Shown in pieces: positions 28,636-37,441 of a stretch of 64,000 nucleotides of DNA; position 1 is the stretch's first letter; each line of letters starts with the position of its first letter. Made by a program: the position numbers and the translations under genes. This DNA is from Caballeronia sp. dw_19 (GTDB lineage Bacteria > Pseudomonadota > Gammaproteobacteria > Burkholderiales > Burkholderiaceae): NCBI RefSeq assembly GCF_018449515.1, contig NZ_JAAVUQ010000001.1:248001-312000 (forward strand), read 5' to 3'. The notes below the pieces were generated by a model that made no database searches, was not told where the DNA came from, and was given only the letters and a program-made list of their open reading frames with translations.

Positions 28636-29942
28636 AACGAGGATGCCTCTGTGTGCCCCTCGGCAGCAGCCAGCGGCTGCTGGCTACTGTAGACGGCGCC
28701 GCTTTGCAGCAACGCATTCACGCGATCGTCAGGATACCCAAGCACACCGGTAAGAATCGCACGGCTGTGCTCACCGACGCGCGGCGCAGGCGACGGATCA
28801 GCGATCGGCGTCTCGCTGAAGCGGAACGGCAAGTTGATGTTCGGCAGCCAACCGAGATCCGGATGCTCGAGACGGCTCACGAGCTTGCGTTCACGCGCTT
28901 CTGGCGAGCGCAGCGCCTCGCCGACCGTGCGCACTTCGCCGCACGGAATTGACGCAGCGCGCATGCGCTGCTGCCAGTATGCCCACGGATGGAGAATGAA
29001 CGCCTCGTCGAGGATGCGAAACAGTTCGTCGCGCCGCGCGATGCGGCCGTTGCGATCCGCGAGCACCGGATCGGCAGCCAGTTCCGGCATCTCCAGCACC
29101 TGGATGGCGAGACGATGGAAGATCTTGTTGTTGCCGCAATTGATGTAGAACGCTGTGTCCGACGCCTTGAACACGCCCGACGGACATGTGTCGGGACTGG
29201 TGTTGCCGTGGCGACGGGGCTCCTCGCCGGTGAACAGATGCTGCACCGTCGCGTAGCCGGTCATCAGCACCGCGTTATCAAACAGCGAGACCTCGACCGC
29301 CTGGCCCTTGCCCGTGCGTTCACGTGCGACCAGCGCACCAAGGATTGCGTTGCTTGCCATCATCGCCGTGCTGATATCCATCACGGGCGACAGCGCGCGC
29401 ACGCCGAGCCGGTCCGGATAACCGTTCATCGAGACGAAGCCGCTCTCGGCCTGCGCGATCGGGTCGAAACCGAGCCGGTCCGCGAACGCGCCTTCGCGGC
29501 CATACGCAGACACCGAGCAGTAAATGAGTTGCGGATTCAGTTCGCGGCAAGCTTCGTAGCCTAGGCCGAGGCGCTCCATAACACCGGTCGAAAAATTCTC
29601 CGCGACGATGTCCGCCTTCGCGACCAGTTCGAGCGCAATGCGCCGCCCTTCTTCGGACTTCAGATCAAGCGCAATGCTGCGCTTGTTGCGGTTCGCCCAG
29701 AGATACGGGCCGCCGATGCTGGCGTCCTGCGGATGCGCCGGCGGGTAATAGCGGAATTCGTCACCGCGGCCGGGCGCTTCGACCTTGATGACCTCGGCGC
29801 CCATGTCGGCGAGCATCATCGTCGCAAACGGTCCGGCGATGAAGTGCGTGAAGTCGACCACGCGGATGCCGGCGAGCGCCTGGGGTGCATTGGCCGGACG
29901 CGGTTCGTGCTCGGGAAAATCGTTGATCAGTTTCGACAGCAT
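28632..29942 (-). CDS. CaiB/BaiF family III CoA-transferase
   Basis: A 436-residue family III CoA-transferase. It has the N-terminal Rossmann segment GIRVVDFTHFIAGPFATMML, the KVEAPGRGDEFR loop, and the catalytic aspartate region around residue 165 (GFDPIAQAESGFVSMNGYPD). It moves CoA from a donor ester to a carboxylate. The ATG at 29942 follows AAGGAA. It overlaps the next gene by four bases (ATGA), so the three genes CaiB-thiolase-DUF35 are co-translated. Its likely job is to activate the acid that the thiolase-fold enzyme then cleaves. Confidence 0.93.
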   Translation of the reverse strand: MLSKLINDFPEHEPRPANAPQALAGIRVVDFTHFIAGPFATMMLADMGAEVIKVEAPGRGDEFRYYPPAHPQDASIGGPYLWANRNKRSIALDLKSEEGRRIALELVAKADIVAENFSTGVMERLGLGYEACRELNPQLIYCSVSAYGREGAFADRLGFDPIAQAESGFVSMNGYPDRLGVRALSPVMDISTAMMASNAILGALVARERTGKGQAVEVSLFDNAVLMTGYATVQHLFTGEEPRRHGNTSPDTCPSGVFKASDTAFYINCGNNKIFHRLAIQVLEMPELAADPVLADRNGRIARRDELFRILDEAFILHPWAYWQQRMRAASIPCGEVRTVGEALRSPEARERKLVSRLEHPDLGWLPNINLPFRFSETPIADPSPAPRVGEHSRAILTGVLGYPDDRVNALLQSGAVYSSQQPLAAAEGHTEASSL

Positions 29943-30006
29943 GGCGTTTCCTTGGTCGATGCGCACGAGGCGCACGTAAATCAGTGGTTTGCGTTCGATC
30001 GAAAGA

Positions 30007-30969
30007 TCAGAGATCGAGCACCAGCGTCGGCGACAGCGATCCCGAGCAGCACACCATTACCGCGCGGTTCGCGGCCTTCTCCTCGTCTGTCAGGAAGTCG
30101 TCGCGATGGTCCGGCACGCCGTCAATCACACCAGTGCGGCAGGTGCCGCACACTCCTGCCGAGCATGCGTACTGCACGTCGACTCCGTGATCGAGCAGCG
30201 TGTCAAGAATCGTCTTGCCGGGCGCCACCTGAATGCGCCTGCCGTCGCTCTTGAGCACCACATCGAAGCCCCCGCCCGTCGCCGATTCACTGGCCGCCGC
30301 AAAGCGTTCGAAGTGCACTTTCTCGTGCGGCCGCGACGCGCACGCTGCGATGAATTCATCGACCATGCCGCGCGGCCCGCAGCAATACAGATGCGCATCG
30401 GCAGCCGCACGTTCGACCACGCGGCGCACGTCGAGCCGCCCGCCTTCGGCTTGCAGATGCATCGTGATGCGCGAGTCCGCGGCGCCGATCTGCGCGAGAT
30501 CGCGGGCATAGGCTGCACGCGAACGCTCGCGAGCGGCATAGTGCAGTTGCCACGACCCGCCGGTACGTTCGAGGCGCCGGATCATCGATACGACTGGCGT
30601 GATGCCGATACCGCCGCAGATGAACACCGATTCGCGCGCGTCTTCGGACAGCGGAAAATCATTCATCGGCATGCTGATGGTGAAACGGTCGCCAACCCGG
30701 GGCGAGCGATGCATCCACGTGGACCCGCCGCGACCCGCGACCTCGTGCTGCACAGCGATCACATAACGATGCCGCTCATGCGGATCGTTGACGAGCGAAT
30801 AGCTGCGCACCCGGTTCTCGGGCAGATACAGGTCGATGTGTGCGCCGGCTTCGAACGGCGGCAGGACCGGTGTGTCGATGGGCTGGAATTCATAGGACGC
30901 TACGTCGTCCGCTTCAAGACGGATCTGCGTGAGACGGACGTCGATGCGCTCAGCGTTGTGTTGGGACAT
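30007..30969 (-). CDS. Phthalate dioxygenase reductase/VanB-type oxidoreductase
   Basis: A 320-residue one-component reductase for Rieske oxygenases. An FMN-binding beta-barrel (about residues 5-105, with RSYSLVNDP) is followed by an NAD-binding domain (about 110-225, with CGGIGITPVVSMI and CCGPRGMVDEF) and a C-terminal plant-type [2Fe-2S] ferredoxin domain with ligands in YACSAGVCGTCRTG and the later VCCSGS. Electrons pass NADH-FMN-[2Fe-2S] to the oxygenase. It lies 34 bases after the oxygenase gene at 31004 on the same strand and must be its partner. It is the only such reductase in the window and may also serve the oxygenase at 23073. Confidence 0.94.
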   Translation of the reverse strand: MSQHNAERIDVRLTQIRLEADDVASYEFQPIDTPVLPPFEAGAHIDLYLPENRVRSYSLVNDPHERHRYVIAVQHEVAGRGGSTWMHRSPRVGDRFTISMPMNDFPLSEDARESVFICGGIGITPVVSMIRRLERTGGSWQLHYAARERSRAAYARDLAQIGAADSRITMHLQAEGGRLDVRRVVERAAADAHLYCCGPRGMVDEFIAACASRPHEKVHFERFAAASESATGGGFDVVLKSDGRRIQVAPGKTILDTLLDHGVDVQYACSAGVCGTCRTGVIDGVPDHRDDFLTDEEKAANRAVMVCCSGSLSPTLVLDL

Positions 30970-31003
30970 GAAGGTTTTATATTTCGCTAGCTGTCGGTGT
31001 GGG

Positions 31004-32326
31004 TCAGGGCGTATAGCCGAAGTCGGCGCCCAGGCGTGCGCGCATGTGTTCGGCACCATCGGTCTGCCACCGCGCGTCCGCGGGCAGCGTCAGCGACACC
31101 GCGCGCACCATCCACAGGTCCGGATCGTCGAGACGCAGCGGCGACACGCCTTCCGACGCGAGCTTGCGTACGTTTTCGAGCAACAGCCGCCGCGTCATCG
31201 CCACGCCGGTATCGCTGATGCCGAGGTTTTCGCGGCGACGGTCGTAGATTGGCGCAACGCCCGACTGGCAAGCAGCGTCCTGCACCCACAGTCCTGGCAG
31301 GCCCGAGAACCACGTCTTGGTTTGTGCGTCGTAATTGAACATGAACGCTGATTCGAGGTTGTACTTGGTCCAGTACTTCGCATATGGCTGCGTGACAGGC
31401 CGGGGCGCGAACGCATGCGCGCTCGCGTGGCCTGTTTCGCGTCCTGCATGGCCGTCTTCGAATAGTTGTCGCGTCTTCTCGTAGAGCGGCGCGGCCGGCG
31501 TGTACGAGAACATCAGGCACAGCGTGTTCTCGTCGTCTATTGGCACCCATGCATGGCCGCTCAGTTCCGGATACTTCGATTGCGGCGGCACCAGCGTATA
31601 GAACGGAAACAGGAACTGGTTGACGCGCCAGTAGTGATGGGCGTCGTCGAGCACGCGGCGCGACGCGATGCTGATGCCGAAATCGCGCCGTTGGCATTCG
31701 AACACCGGACGCAGATCGCGCTTGGCAGTCCAGTCGTTGATCGAGCCTTGCGAATCGATGCGGCCGTGCAGGATCGGCGCATGCGCGGAGTCGATCTCGC
31801 CTTCCACCGCCTGCAGCCAATTGCATTCCTGCACGCGAAAGCTGAAGTGCACGTTTTCCAACGGCACCAGATTCCATTCCAGATTCGGCAGCGGCGGCAA
31901 AACGTCCGCACCGGCCTCGCCCATGTATGTCCAGACGATGCCGTTGCGCTCGCGGCACGGATAACTCTTGATGCGCACCTTCTCCTTGAGCCGGCTCTCG
32001 GCGGGTTCGGCCGGCGTATCGATCACGTGGCCGTCCACGCCGAATTGCCAGCCGTGATAGACGCAGCGCAACCCGCAGTTCTCGTTACGGCCGAAAATCA
32101 GCGGCGCACCGCGATGTGGGCACACATGATCGACGAGGCCGACGCGGCCTTCGCTGTCGCGGAACGCGATCAAGTCTTCGCCTAGAAGACGTACGCGCTG
32201 CGGCTGGCCGTCGAGCGTCAGATCCGACGAGGGCAGGAACGGCAGCCAGTTGAGGCGCATGTACTGGCCAGCCGGTGTTCCGGCGCCGACGCGCACCAAG
32301 GTCTCATTGTCTTCATGTGAAAGCAT
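31004..32326 (-). CDS. Rieske aromatic-ring oxygenase alpha subunit, phthalate dioxygenase type
   Basis: A 440-residue Rieske oxygenase alpha subunit, homologous throughout to the one at 23073. Rieske ligands are C69, H71, C88 and H91 (VCPHRGAP and CVYHGWQF). The mononuclear iron region is GEIDSAHAPILHG near residue 178. No beta subunit is encoded nearby. The ATG at 32326 follows GGAGACGGCC; an ATG four codons upstream is less well placed. It heads the minus-strand unit oxygenase-reductase-CaiB-thiolase-DUF35-GntR and is divergent from an MFS carrier, with operator palindromes at both promoters. The substrate is probably an aromatic acid or ether. Confidence 0.94.
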   Translation of the reverse strand: MLSHEDNETLVRVGAGTPAGQYMRLNWLPFLPSSDLTLDGQPQRVRLLGEDLIAFRDSEGRVGLVDHVCPHRGAPLIFGRNENCGLRCVYHGWQFGVDGHVIDTPAEPAESRLKEKVRIKSYPCRERNGIVWTYMGEAGADVLPPLPNLEWNLVPLENVHFSFRVQECNWLQAVEGEIDSAHAPILHGRIDSQGSINDWTAKRDLRPVFECQRRDFGISIASRRVLDDAHHYWRVNQFLFPFYTLVPPQSKYPELSGHAWVPIDDENTLCLMFSYTPAAPLYEKTRQLFEDGHAGRETGHASAHAFAPRPVTQPYAKYWTKYNLESAFMFNYDAQTKTWFSGLPGLWVQDAACQSGVAPIYDRRRENLGISDTGVAMTRRLLLENVRKLASEGVSPLRLDDPDLWMVRAVSLTLPADARWQTDGAEHMRARLGADFGYTP

Positions 32327-32349
32327 GGCCGTCTCCATTGATTGCAAAA

Positions 32350-32389
32350 TTGGTGGGACCAATTATATAAAGAATCCTGGAGCGGTCAA
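32350..32389 (-). promoter_or_regulatory. Oxygenase operon promoter with GntR-type operator
   Basis: On the minus strand a -35 TTGACC (32384-32389) and a consensus -10 TATAAT (32362-32367) are 16 bases apart. The palindrome TTGGTCCCACCAA (32350-32362) follows directly, sharing one base with the -10 box. It is identical to the site at the porin promoter. A bound repressor would cover the start of transcription. Confidence 0.78.
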
Positions 32390-32568
32390 CTGGTTATTTC
32401 ACGTTACCGGCAGATAACCAAACGGATACGCGGCGGACGAAAAAATTTTTACCAAGCCTTGTATCAAGCCTTAATTGATTGTTTTTATGTACTTTTCTTT
32501 GATCTAATCTCAGCGACCGAGACCGAATCTCCCTCCGGCCGGACACTCTTTAAGGGATTTCCCGGGCT

Positions 32569-32621
32569 TTGACATTGTGCGAGACGGTTCTATATTGAGC
32601 CCACCAAATTGGTCCCTCCAA
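32569..32621 (+). promoter_or_regulatory. MFS operon promoter with GntR-type operator
   Basis: A -35 TTGACA (32569-32574) and a -10 TATATT (32591-32596) are 16 bases apart. The near-palindrome TTGGTCCCTCCAA (32609-32621), one base different from the other two sites, lies just downstream of the expected start point. A ribosome binding site (AAAGGAGATC) follows at 32637. The DNA between this promoter and the divergent one (32390-32568) holds no gene. Confidence 0.75.
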
Positions 32622-32649
32622 ATTTGGCAAATAACAAAAGGAGATCAGT

Positions 32650-33990
32650 ATGAGCGTGTCGTCCCAGTCCCCCGCCGTGGCCTCCGCGCCGAGGCCAGCT
32701 GCCGTGGCGGACGCCGAAGTCGACGGCACCCAGGTGGTGTCGCGCGTCGGGCGACGGTTGATGTGGTATCTGATTGCGCTTTATGTTGTATCGGTACTGG
32801 ATCGCGGCAACCTCAGCTTCGCGTCGTTCTCGATGAACAAGGAACTGGGACTTACGCCGCAGATGTACGGCATCGGTGTGGGCATTCTGTTTCTCGGCTA
32901 CTCGATATTCGAAGTACCCAGCAATCTCGCGCTCGCCAGGTACGGCGCGCGCATCACGCTTACGCGGATCGCGATGCTGTTCGGCATCGTGACGATGTCG
33001 ATGGCGTTCGTCACTGGCCCCGGCAGCTTTTATACGGTGCGCGCGCTGCTCGGCATCGCCGAAGCGGGATTGACTCCTGGTGTGTTCCTCTTCCTGAGCT
33101 ACTGGATTCCGCAGCAGCACCGCGCGCGCTACAACGCAATGTTCTCCTACTCGATTCCTGCCGCGTACGTGGTCTCGTCGCTCGTGTCCGGCGCGATCAT
33201 GCAGCTCGATGGCGTATGGGGCGTGCCGGGCTGGAAGTGGCTGTTTGTGCTCGAAGGTCTACCCGCCGTGGCGCTCGGGATTTTCGGCGCTTTCTACCTG
33301 ACCGACCGGCCGCATCAGGCGAAGTGGCTTTCGAACGATGAAAAGAAGTGGCTCGCCGAACAACTCGAAAGCGGCGACGCGTCGTCTGCCCACGGCATGC
33401 CATCGGGCGTCATGACGCTGCTGCGCCGCCCCGAGATGTGGGTGCTGACGCTCGGGTATGTCGGCATCTTTTCGGGTAACGCGACAGTCGGCGCGTGGCT
33501 GCCTCAGATCCTGCATCACACTGGCGTGCCGCTCGGCGTCATCGGCTTCGTTACCGCGTTGCCTCCGCTCGCGGGCATCGTCGGCATGACGTTCCTGTCG
33601 CGGCGCTCGGATCGCCGCAAGGAACGGGTGCTGCACACGGTCGCCTGCATGCTGATCGCAGCGGCCGGCTATACGATCGTCGCATTATCGACAACGCTTG
33701 CCGTCGCGCTCGTGGGCTTCATGCTTGCCAACATCGGCGTATATGCGTCGCTGGCGATCTTCTGGTCGATTCCCCAAACCTATCTTCCTGCGAAGGCCAA
33801 ACCCGCGGTGATCGCGATCATCAGTTCTTGCGGCGCGATCTTTGGCGGCTGGCTCGTGCCGATGATGGTAGGCCGTGTGCAGCAGCAGGCGCACAGCCTT
33901 GCCGCGGGCATGATCGTGGTAGCGGCCTTCTTTGTCATATCGTCTGTTTGCGTATTCTTCGCGGGCCGGCGTATGGCCGCTCATGCGTAA
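32650..33990 (+). CDS. MFS transporter, anion:cation symporter (ACS) type
   Basis: A 446-residue 12-helix major facilitator of the ACS group, which takes up organic anions such as phthalate, tartrate or hydroxy acids. The first loop VVSVLDRGNLSFAS is the ACS hallmark (Y/V-LDR-N), and GEAGLTPG-like motifs in helix 4 (GIAEAGLTPGVFLFLSYW) and a long central loop (residues 215-250) agree. The ATG follows AAAGGAGATCAGT. It heads a two-gene plus-strand unit with a CoA-transferase, under an operator shared with the oxygenase and porin genes, so it should import the oxygenase substrate. Confidence 0.93.
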   Translation: MSVSSQSPAVASAPRPAAVADAEVDGTQVVSRVGRRLMWYLIALYVVSVLDRGNLSFASFSMNKELGLTPQMYGIGVGILFLGYSIFEVPSNLALARYGARITLTRIAMLFGIVTMSMAFVTGPGSFYTVRALLGIAEAGLTPGVFLFLSYWIPQQHRARYNAMFSYSIPAAYVVSSLVSGAIMQLDGVWGVPGWKWLFVLEGLPAVALGIFGAFYLTDRPHQAKWLSNDEKKWLAEQLESGDASSAHGMPSGVMTLLRRPEMWVLTLGYVGIFSGNATVGAWLPQILHHTGVPLGVIGFVTALPPLAGIVGMTFLSRRSDRRKERVLHTVACMLIAAAGYTIVALSTTLAVALVGFMLANIGVYASLAIFWSIPQTYLPAKAKPAVIAIISSCGAIFGGWLVPMMVGRVQQQAHSLAAGMIVVAAFFVISSVCVFFAGRRMAAHA

Positions 33991-34003
33991 GACAGGAGTC
34001 GCG

Positions 34004-35098
34004 ATGAAACAAGGTCCACTATCAGGCGTGCGTGTCATCGAGTTCAGCGCGCTTGGCCCCGTGCCGTTCTGCACCATGCTGCTAGCCGACATGGGTGCCG
34101 ACGTCGTGCAAGTCGCACGTGCGCGCGCCCACGTCGATCCCGGCAATTTCATGCAACGCGGGCGCCGGGTCGTACCGCTCGACCTCAAAGATCCGGGCGA
34201 TCGCGACACCGCGCTGGAACTCGTGGCACACGCGGACATGGTGCTGGAAGGCAGTCGTCCCGGCGTCATGGAAAAGATCGGGCTCGGCCCGGACGTCTGC
34301 CTCGCGCACAATCCACGCCTGGTGTACGGCCGCATGACCGGCTGGGGCCAGACGGGGCCGCTCTCGGGCACAGCAGGACACGACATCAACTACATCGCAC
34401 TCACCGGCGCGCTCGATGCGATCGGCCCCACGAACGGCGCACCGGTGCCGCCGCTGAACCTCATCGGGGACTACGGCGGGGGCGCGATGTTCCTCGCGTT
34501 TGGCGCGCTCTGCGCGCTGTGGGAAGCGCGCGACAGCGGCCAGGGCCAGATCATCGACTCGGCGATGGTCGACGGTACCGCCATGCTGATGTCCCTCTTC
34601 TGCCGCCTGCACGCGCAAGGCGAATGGAATGACGCGCGCGGCACCAATTCACTCGACGGCGGCGCCCCGTGGTACAGCACGTACCGGACAATGGATGATC
34701 GTTACGTCGCAGTCGGCGCGCTCGAAGAGCCGTTCTGGCAAGCGTTGCTCGTGGGGCTCGATGTCGCACCCGACAGTCTGCCGCCACGCGCCGACAAAGC
34801 GGGCTGGCCCGCGATTCGCACTGCGCTCGCAGAGCGCTTCGCGAGCCGCACTCGCGACGTGTGGGCCGCGCATTTCCGGGACTCCGATGCGTGCGTGAGC
34901 CCGGTGCTCGGCTTGCACGAAGCCGCGACGCACGAGCACATGGTCGCGCGTCGAACCTATAGCGTCCACGGCGATAGGCTGCAACCGGCGCCGGCGCCAC
35001 GTTTGAGCCGGACGCCGGGGTTTACGGCGGGAACGTCCACGGTCAGTAGCGCCGATGCCGTGCTCGGCGGATGGCGAGATGATCCATCGAGGCATTGA
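34004..35098 (+). CDS. CaiB/BaiF family III CoA-transferase or acyl-CoA racemase
   Basis: A 364-residue family III CoA-transferase homologue, in the length range of alpha-methylacyl-CoA racemases and short CaiB proteins. It opens with SGVRVIEFSALGPVPFCTML and has the catalytic aspartate region GTAGHDINYIALTGALDAIG; the GHDxNY sequence is a mark of the alpha-methylacyl-CoA racemase branch, where His and Asp are the acid-base pair. The ATG at 34004 follows AGGAG, 13 bases after the MFS stop. It may epimerise a 2-methyl-branched CoA ester before the aldolase/oxidation steps. Confidence 0.9.
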   Translation: MKQGPLSGVRVIEFSALGPVPFCTMLLADMGADVVQVARARAHVDPGNFMQRGRRVVPLDLKDPGDRDTALELVAHADMVLEGSRPGVMEKIGLGPDVCLAHNPRLVYGRMTGWGQTGPLSGTAGHDINYIALTGALDAIGPTNGAPVPPLNLIGDYGGGAMFLAFGALCALWEARDSGQGQIIDSAMVDGTAMLMSLFCRLHAQGEWNDARGTNSLDGGAPWYSTYRTMDDRYVAVGALEEPFWQALLVGLDVAPDSLPPRADKAGWPAIRTALAERFASRTRDVWAAHFRDSDACVSPVLGLHEAATHEHMVARRTYSVHGDRLQPAPAPRLSRTPGFTAGTSTVSSADAVLGGWRDDPSRH

Positions 35099-35404
35099 GA
35101 GCTCAGGCACAACTTTCATTCGCCGAATCACGCGCTCTTACCGGTCTTGCGCATCGTACTGGCTTGGCCATTGAGACATATTTCGAGGTAAGCAAGTCAC
35201 TCGTCGCGGCGCTGCGCTATTACCTTCGGTGATTGCCGACAATCCAGGCCTGGATATCGGACACCAAAAAAAGTGAAATCTGCGCCAACCGAGCGCAAAA
35301 ATACTGACGCAGTTCGTGACAAACCCGGGTGGCAGACATCCATCGGACATATGCTCTCGTGACGGTCGCGGAAGGTCATCGTCGCTGGTCATTCTTCTGA
35401 AACG
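35099..35404. other. Intergenic boundary between catabolic module and ars operon
   Basis: About 300 bases between convergent units. A minus-strand frame of 84 codons reads through it but has no ribosome binding site and no recognisable content. No clear terminator hairpin was found. Confidence 0.4.
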
Positions 35405-36679
35405 TCACTTCCGCATTACGCCGGCCGTGGCACGGTGGTCGAGGGCGCACTGACGGGGGGCGAATCGCATCGCGACTAGAAACGCGGTGGTCGATACAAG
35501 CGAAACTCCTAGAATTACCCACTCGACTAACGCATAGTCTCGCTGAATGGTCCAAAGCGCGGCAGCGGAAATGGGCGCAATGCCCTTGGCGATGTTCGAC
35601 GGAGCGGAGAGCAAACCGCTGATGGCCCCATAGCCCTCGGTCCACATCACATCCTGCACAATCGTTCCACGCAGGATTGTCATCATTCCATTCGCCCCTC
35701 CGTACACGAGACCGAACAGCATCAACAAGTAAGGTGAGGTTCCCGCGTACAACAGCACGAGAACGGAAACCGGAAACGCTGCTGTGACGATCAGGCCGAT
35801 CAGCGCTGGCCGCACGTTGCGACCGGTAGAAAACCAAAGCGCACGCGCGGCCACCTGAGCGGGACCGATGATTGCCATGGTGGTCAACAGCCAACCCGCT
35901 GGGACCTTGCGCGCGACCATGAGCGGCACCAGGTGGAACGTCAGCGACGCGAACGTGGCGTAGTACGCAGTGAAGCACACGGCCAACGCCCAAAACGTCG
36001 GCGTGCGCAGCGCGCGTTGCGTCGAAGCCATGTTCGCAGTCTTCAACCGTGCCCTGTGGCCGGCCGTTACACCGGTCGCGTCGTTCCGTTTGATCGCGGT
36101 CGCGTGAATGGGCAGACTGATCGCGATGTTCACCGCAGCGAGGAAAATCAGTGCGGCTCGCCATCCGAACCAGTCTACGAAGCCTTGCGTCAGTGGGATA
36201 AAGACCGTGCTGGCGAACCCGGCGACCAGCGTGATGAGCGTTATTTTTGTACGGAAGCTACCGGGGTAATCGCGCGTCACTACGGCGAACACCGGATCGT
36301 ACAGCGTGGCCGCCATCGACACACCCAGGCCGACCCAAACAACAAACAGCGTAGGCAGCGCGTGAGCTTGCGACCACAACAGCAGCATCGCTGTCGACAG
36401 GATGGAACCCGCCATCATGATTTTCCTGCCGTGGCCGTGGTCGATCCATATGCCGATCGGATAAGCCGCGAATCCGGAGACAAGGAGGCCGAGCGATAAG
36501 GCCGCGTTGGTGTCCGTGCGGCTCCATCCCATCGCCCGCTCCATTGGGACCACGAAGAGGGAAAACGCGTAATAGACCGATCCCCATGACACGAGCTGGG
36601 CGATGGCGAGCGCCCAAGTCGCGCGGTGACCGCCGGGGTCTGCGTTTTCGCTTCGGTGGTCAGCGGGTAGGCTCGACAT
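35405..36679 (-). CDS. MFS transporter at the end of the ars operon
   Basis: A 424-residue 12-helix major facilitator with IAQLVSWGSVYYAFSLFVVP as helix 1 and DHGHGRKIMMAG as the loop 2-3 motif. It is the last gene of the operon arsR-arsI-arsC-acr3-orf-MFS and begins 6 bases after the stop of the preceding open frame. MFS carriers in ars operons include ArsJ, which exports 1-arseno-3-phosphoglycerate but comes with a GAPDH gene not present here, and ArsK-type exporters of trivalent arsenite and organoarsenicals. With ArsI in the same operon, export of trivalent arsenicals is the better guess. The substrate is not certain. Confidence 0.88.
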   Translation of the reverse strand: MSSLPADHRSENADPGGHRATWALAIAQLVSWGSVYYAFSLFVVPMERAMGWSRTDTNAALSLGLLVSGFAAYPIGIWIDHGHGRKIMMAGSILSTAMLLLWSQAHALPTLFVVWVGLGVSMAATLYDPVFAVVTRDYPGSFRTKITLITLVAGFASTVFIPLTQGFVDWFGWRAALIFLAAVNIAISLPIHATAIKRNDATGVTAGHRARLKTANMASTQRALRTPTFWALAVCFTAYYATFASLTFHLVPLMVARKVPAGWLLTTMAIIGPAQVAARALWFSTGRNVRPALIGLIVTAAFPVSVLVLLYAGTSPYLLMLFGLVYGGANGMMTILRGTIVQDVMWTEGYGAISGLLSAPSNIAKGIAPISAAALWTIQRDYALVEWVILGVSLVSTTAFLVAMRFAPRQCALDHRATAGVMRK

Positions 36680-36685
36680 GCGACC

Positions 36686-37399
36686 TCAAAGGGATAGAGC
36701 GCGATGGATATCCGTCGCGGAGTCTGCTTGGCCGATGCGGAAAGCTCCGCAGCAGAAGTGACGTGCGGACATTAACGCCGACGCTATTGACGAGGCCAAG
36801 CCATCTTGAGTCTTGCCAACCGTTCGAGCGGCCGGCGTCTCGTCATTGGTTAGAAGCCCGATGCCGTTCATGTCACAAAACCGGGTGAACTGTTTTCCCT
36901 GATAAAGATGGCGCACGCGACGCAATGCACCTGAAAAACTGCGTTCACTGCTGTCGTTCATCAACACTGCGTAGAGCTTGATGCCGTCGTCAGAGAAGCG
37001 ATTGCGGGTTCGTAGGAGCGGTGTTTCCCAGTCGCAACGCGGAATCCGAAATAGCACTGGCACGTCCAGCAGCAACACTGCGGCGGCCGTCGTGCCGCCA
37101 AGGACGAAGCGCATCATGCTCTGATGTTCCCTCCGAGTAGCAGTCAAAACCATAGATTCCGCTTGCTGCCCGGACTCTCGGCCAAGCGCTCGAGAGAGCG
37201 CATCAGCCAACGTCGAGGCGGAGGCACTGGACGCTGGCAAACGACTCAGCGCATTCGGTCCACTGACGTCCAGATTTCTCATGTCGTCGGAGACCCGGGG
37301 GGCGCCCAACCGCAGCGCAATGAAGGCTCGCATCGAGTTGCGGTGCAGACCGCCCGAACCAGACAACAGCGAACAGGTATTGCTCTCGGCATTTGCCAT
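36686..37399 (-). CDS. Unknown protein encoded inside the ars operon
   Basis: A 237-residue protein I do not recognise. Its ATG is preceded by a strong GGGAGG site, it follows acr3 after 42 bases and stops 6 bases before the MFS gene, so it is translated as part of the ars operon. The N-terminal third is Ser/Ala-rich and basic. A hydrophobic stretch (FVLGGTTAAAVLLLDVPVLF) lies at about residues 97-116. The C-terminal half has a few cysteines (FCDMNG and RHFCCGAFRIG), the last including a vicinal pair that could bind trivalent arsenic. No signal peptide is evident. Composition is less regular than its neighbours, so decay or an unusual origin is possible. Confidence 0.6.
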   Translation of the reverse strand: MANAESNTCSLLSGSGGLHRNSMRAFIALRLGAPRVSDDMRNLDVSGPNALSRLPASSASASTLADALSRALGRESGQQAESMVLTATRREHQSMMRFVLGGTTAAAVLLLDVPVLFRIPRCDWETPLLRTRNRFSDDGIKLYAVLMNDSSERSFSGALRRVRHLYQGKQFTRFCDMNGIGLLTNDETPAARTVGKTQDGLASSIASALMSARHFCCGAFRIGQADSATDIHRALSL

Positions 37400-37441
37400 G
37401 ATCTACCTCCCAGTCATGCCTCTTGCTCGCGGAGCGCTTGA

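Noticed and set aside
35138..35392. An 84-codon minus-strand frame before the ars MFS gene
   Set aside because: No ribosome binding site and no family resemblance; probably chance.
35405..36679. The ars MFS carrier as ArsJ
   Set aside because: ArsJ works with an adjacent glyceraldehyde-3-phosphate dehydrogenase gene, which is absent here.
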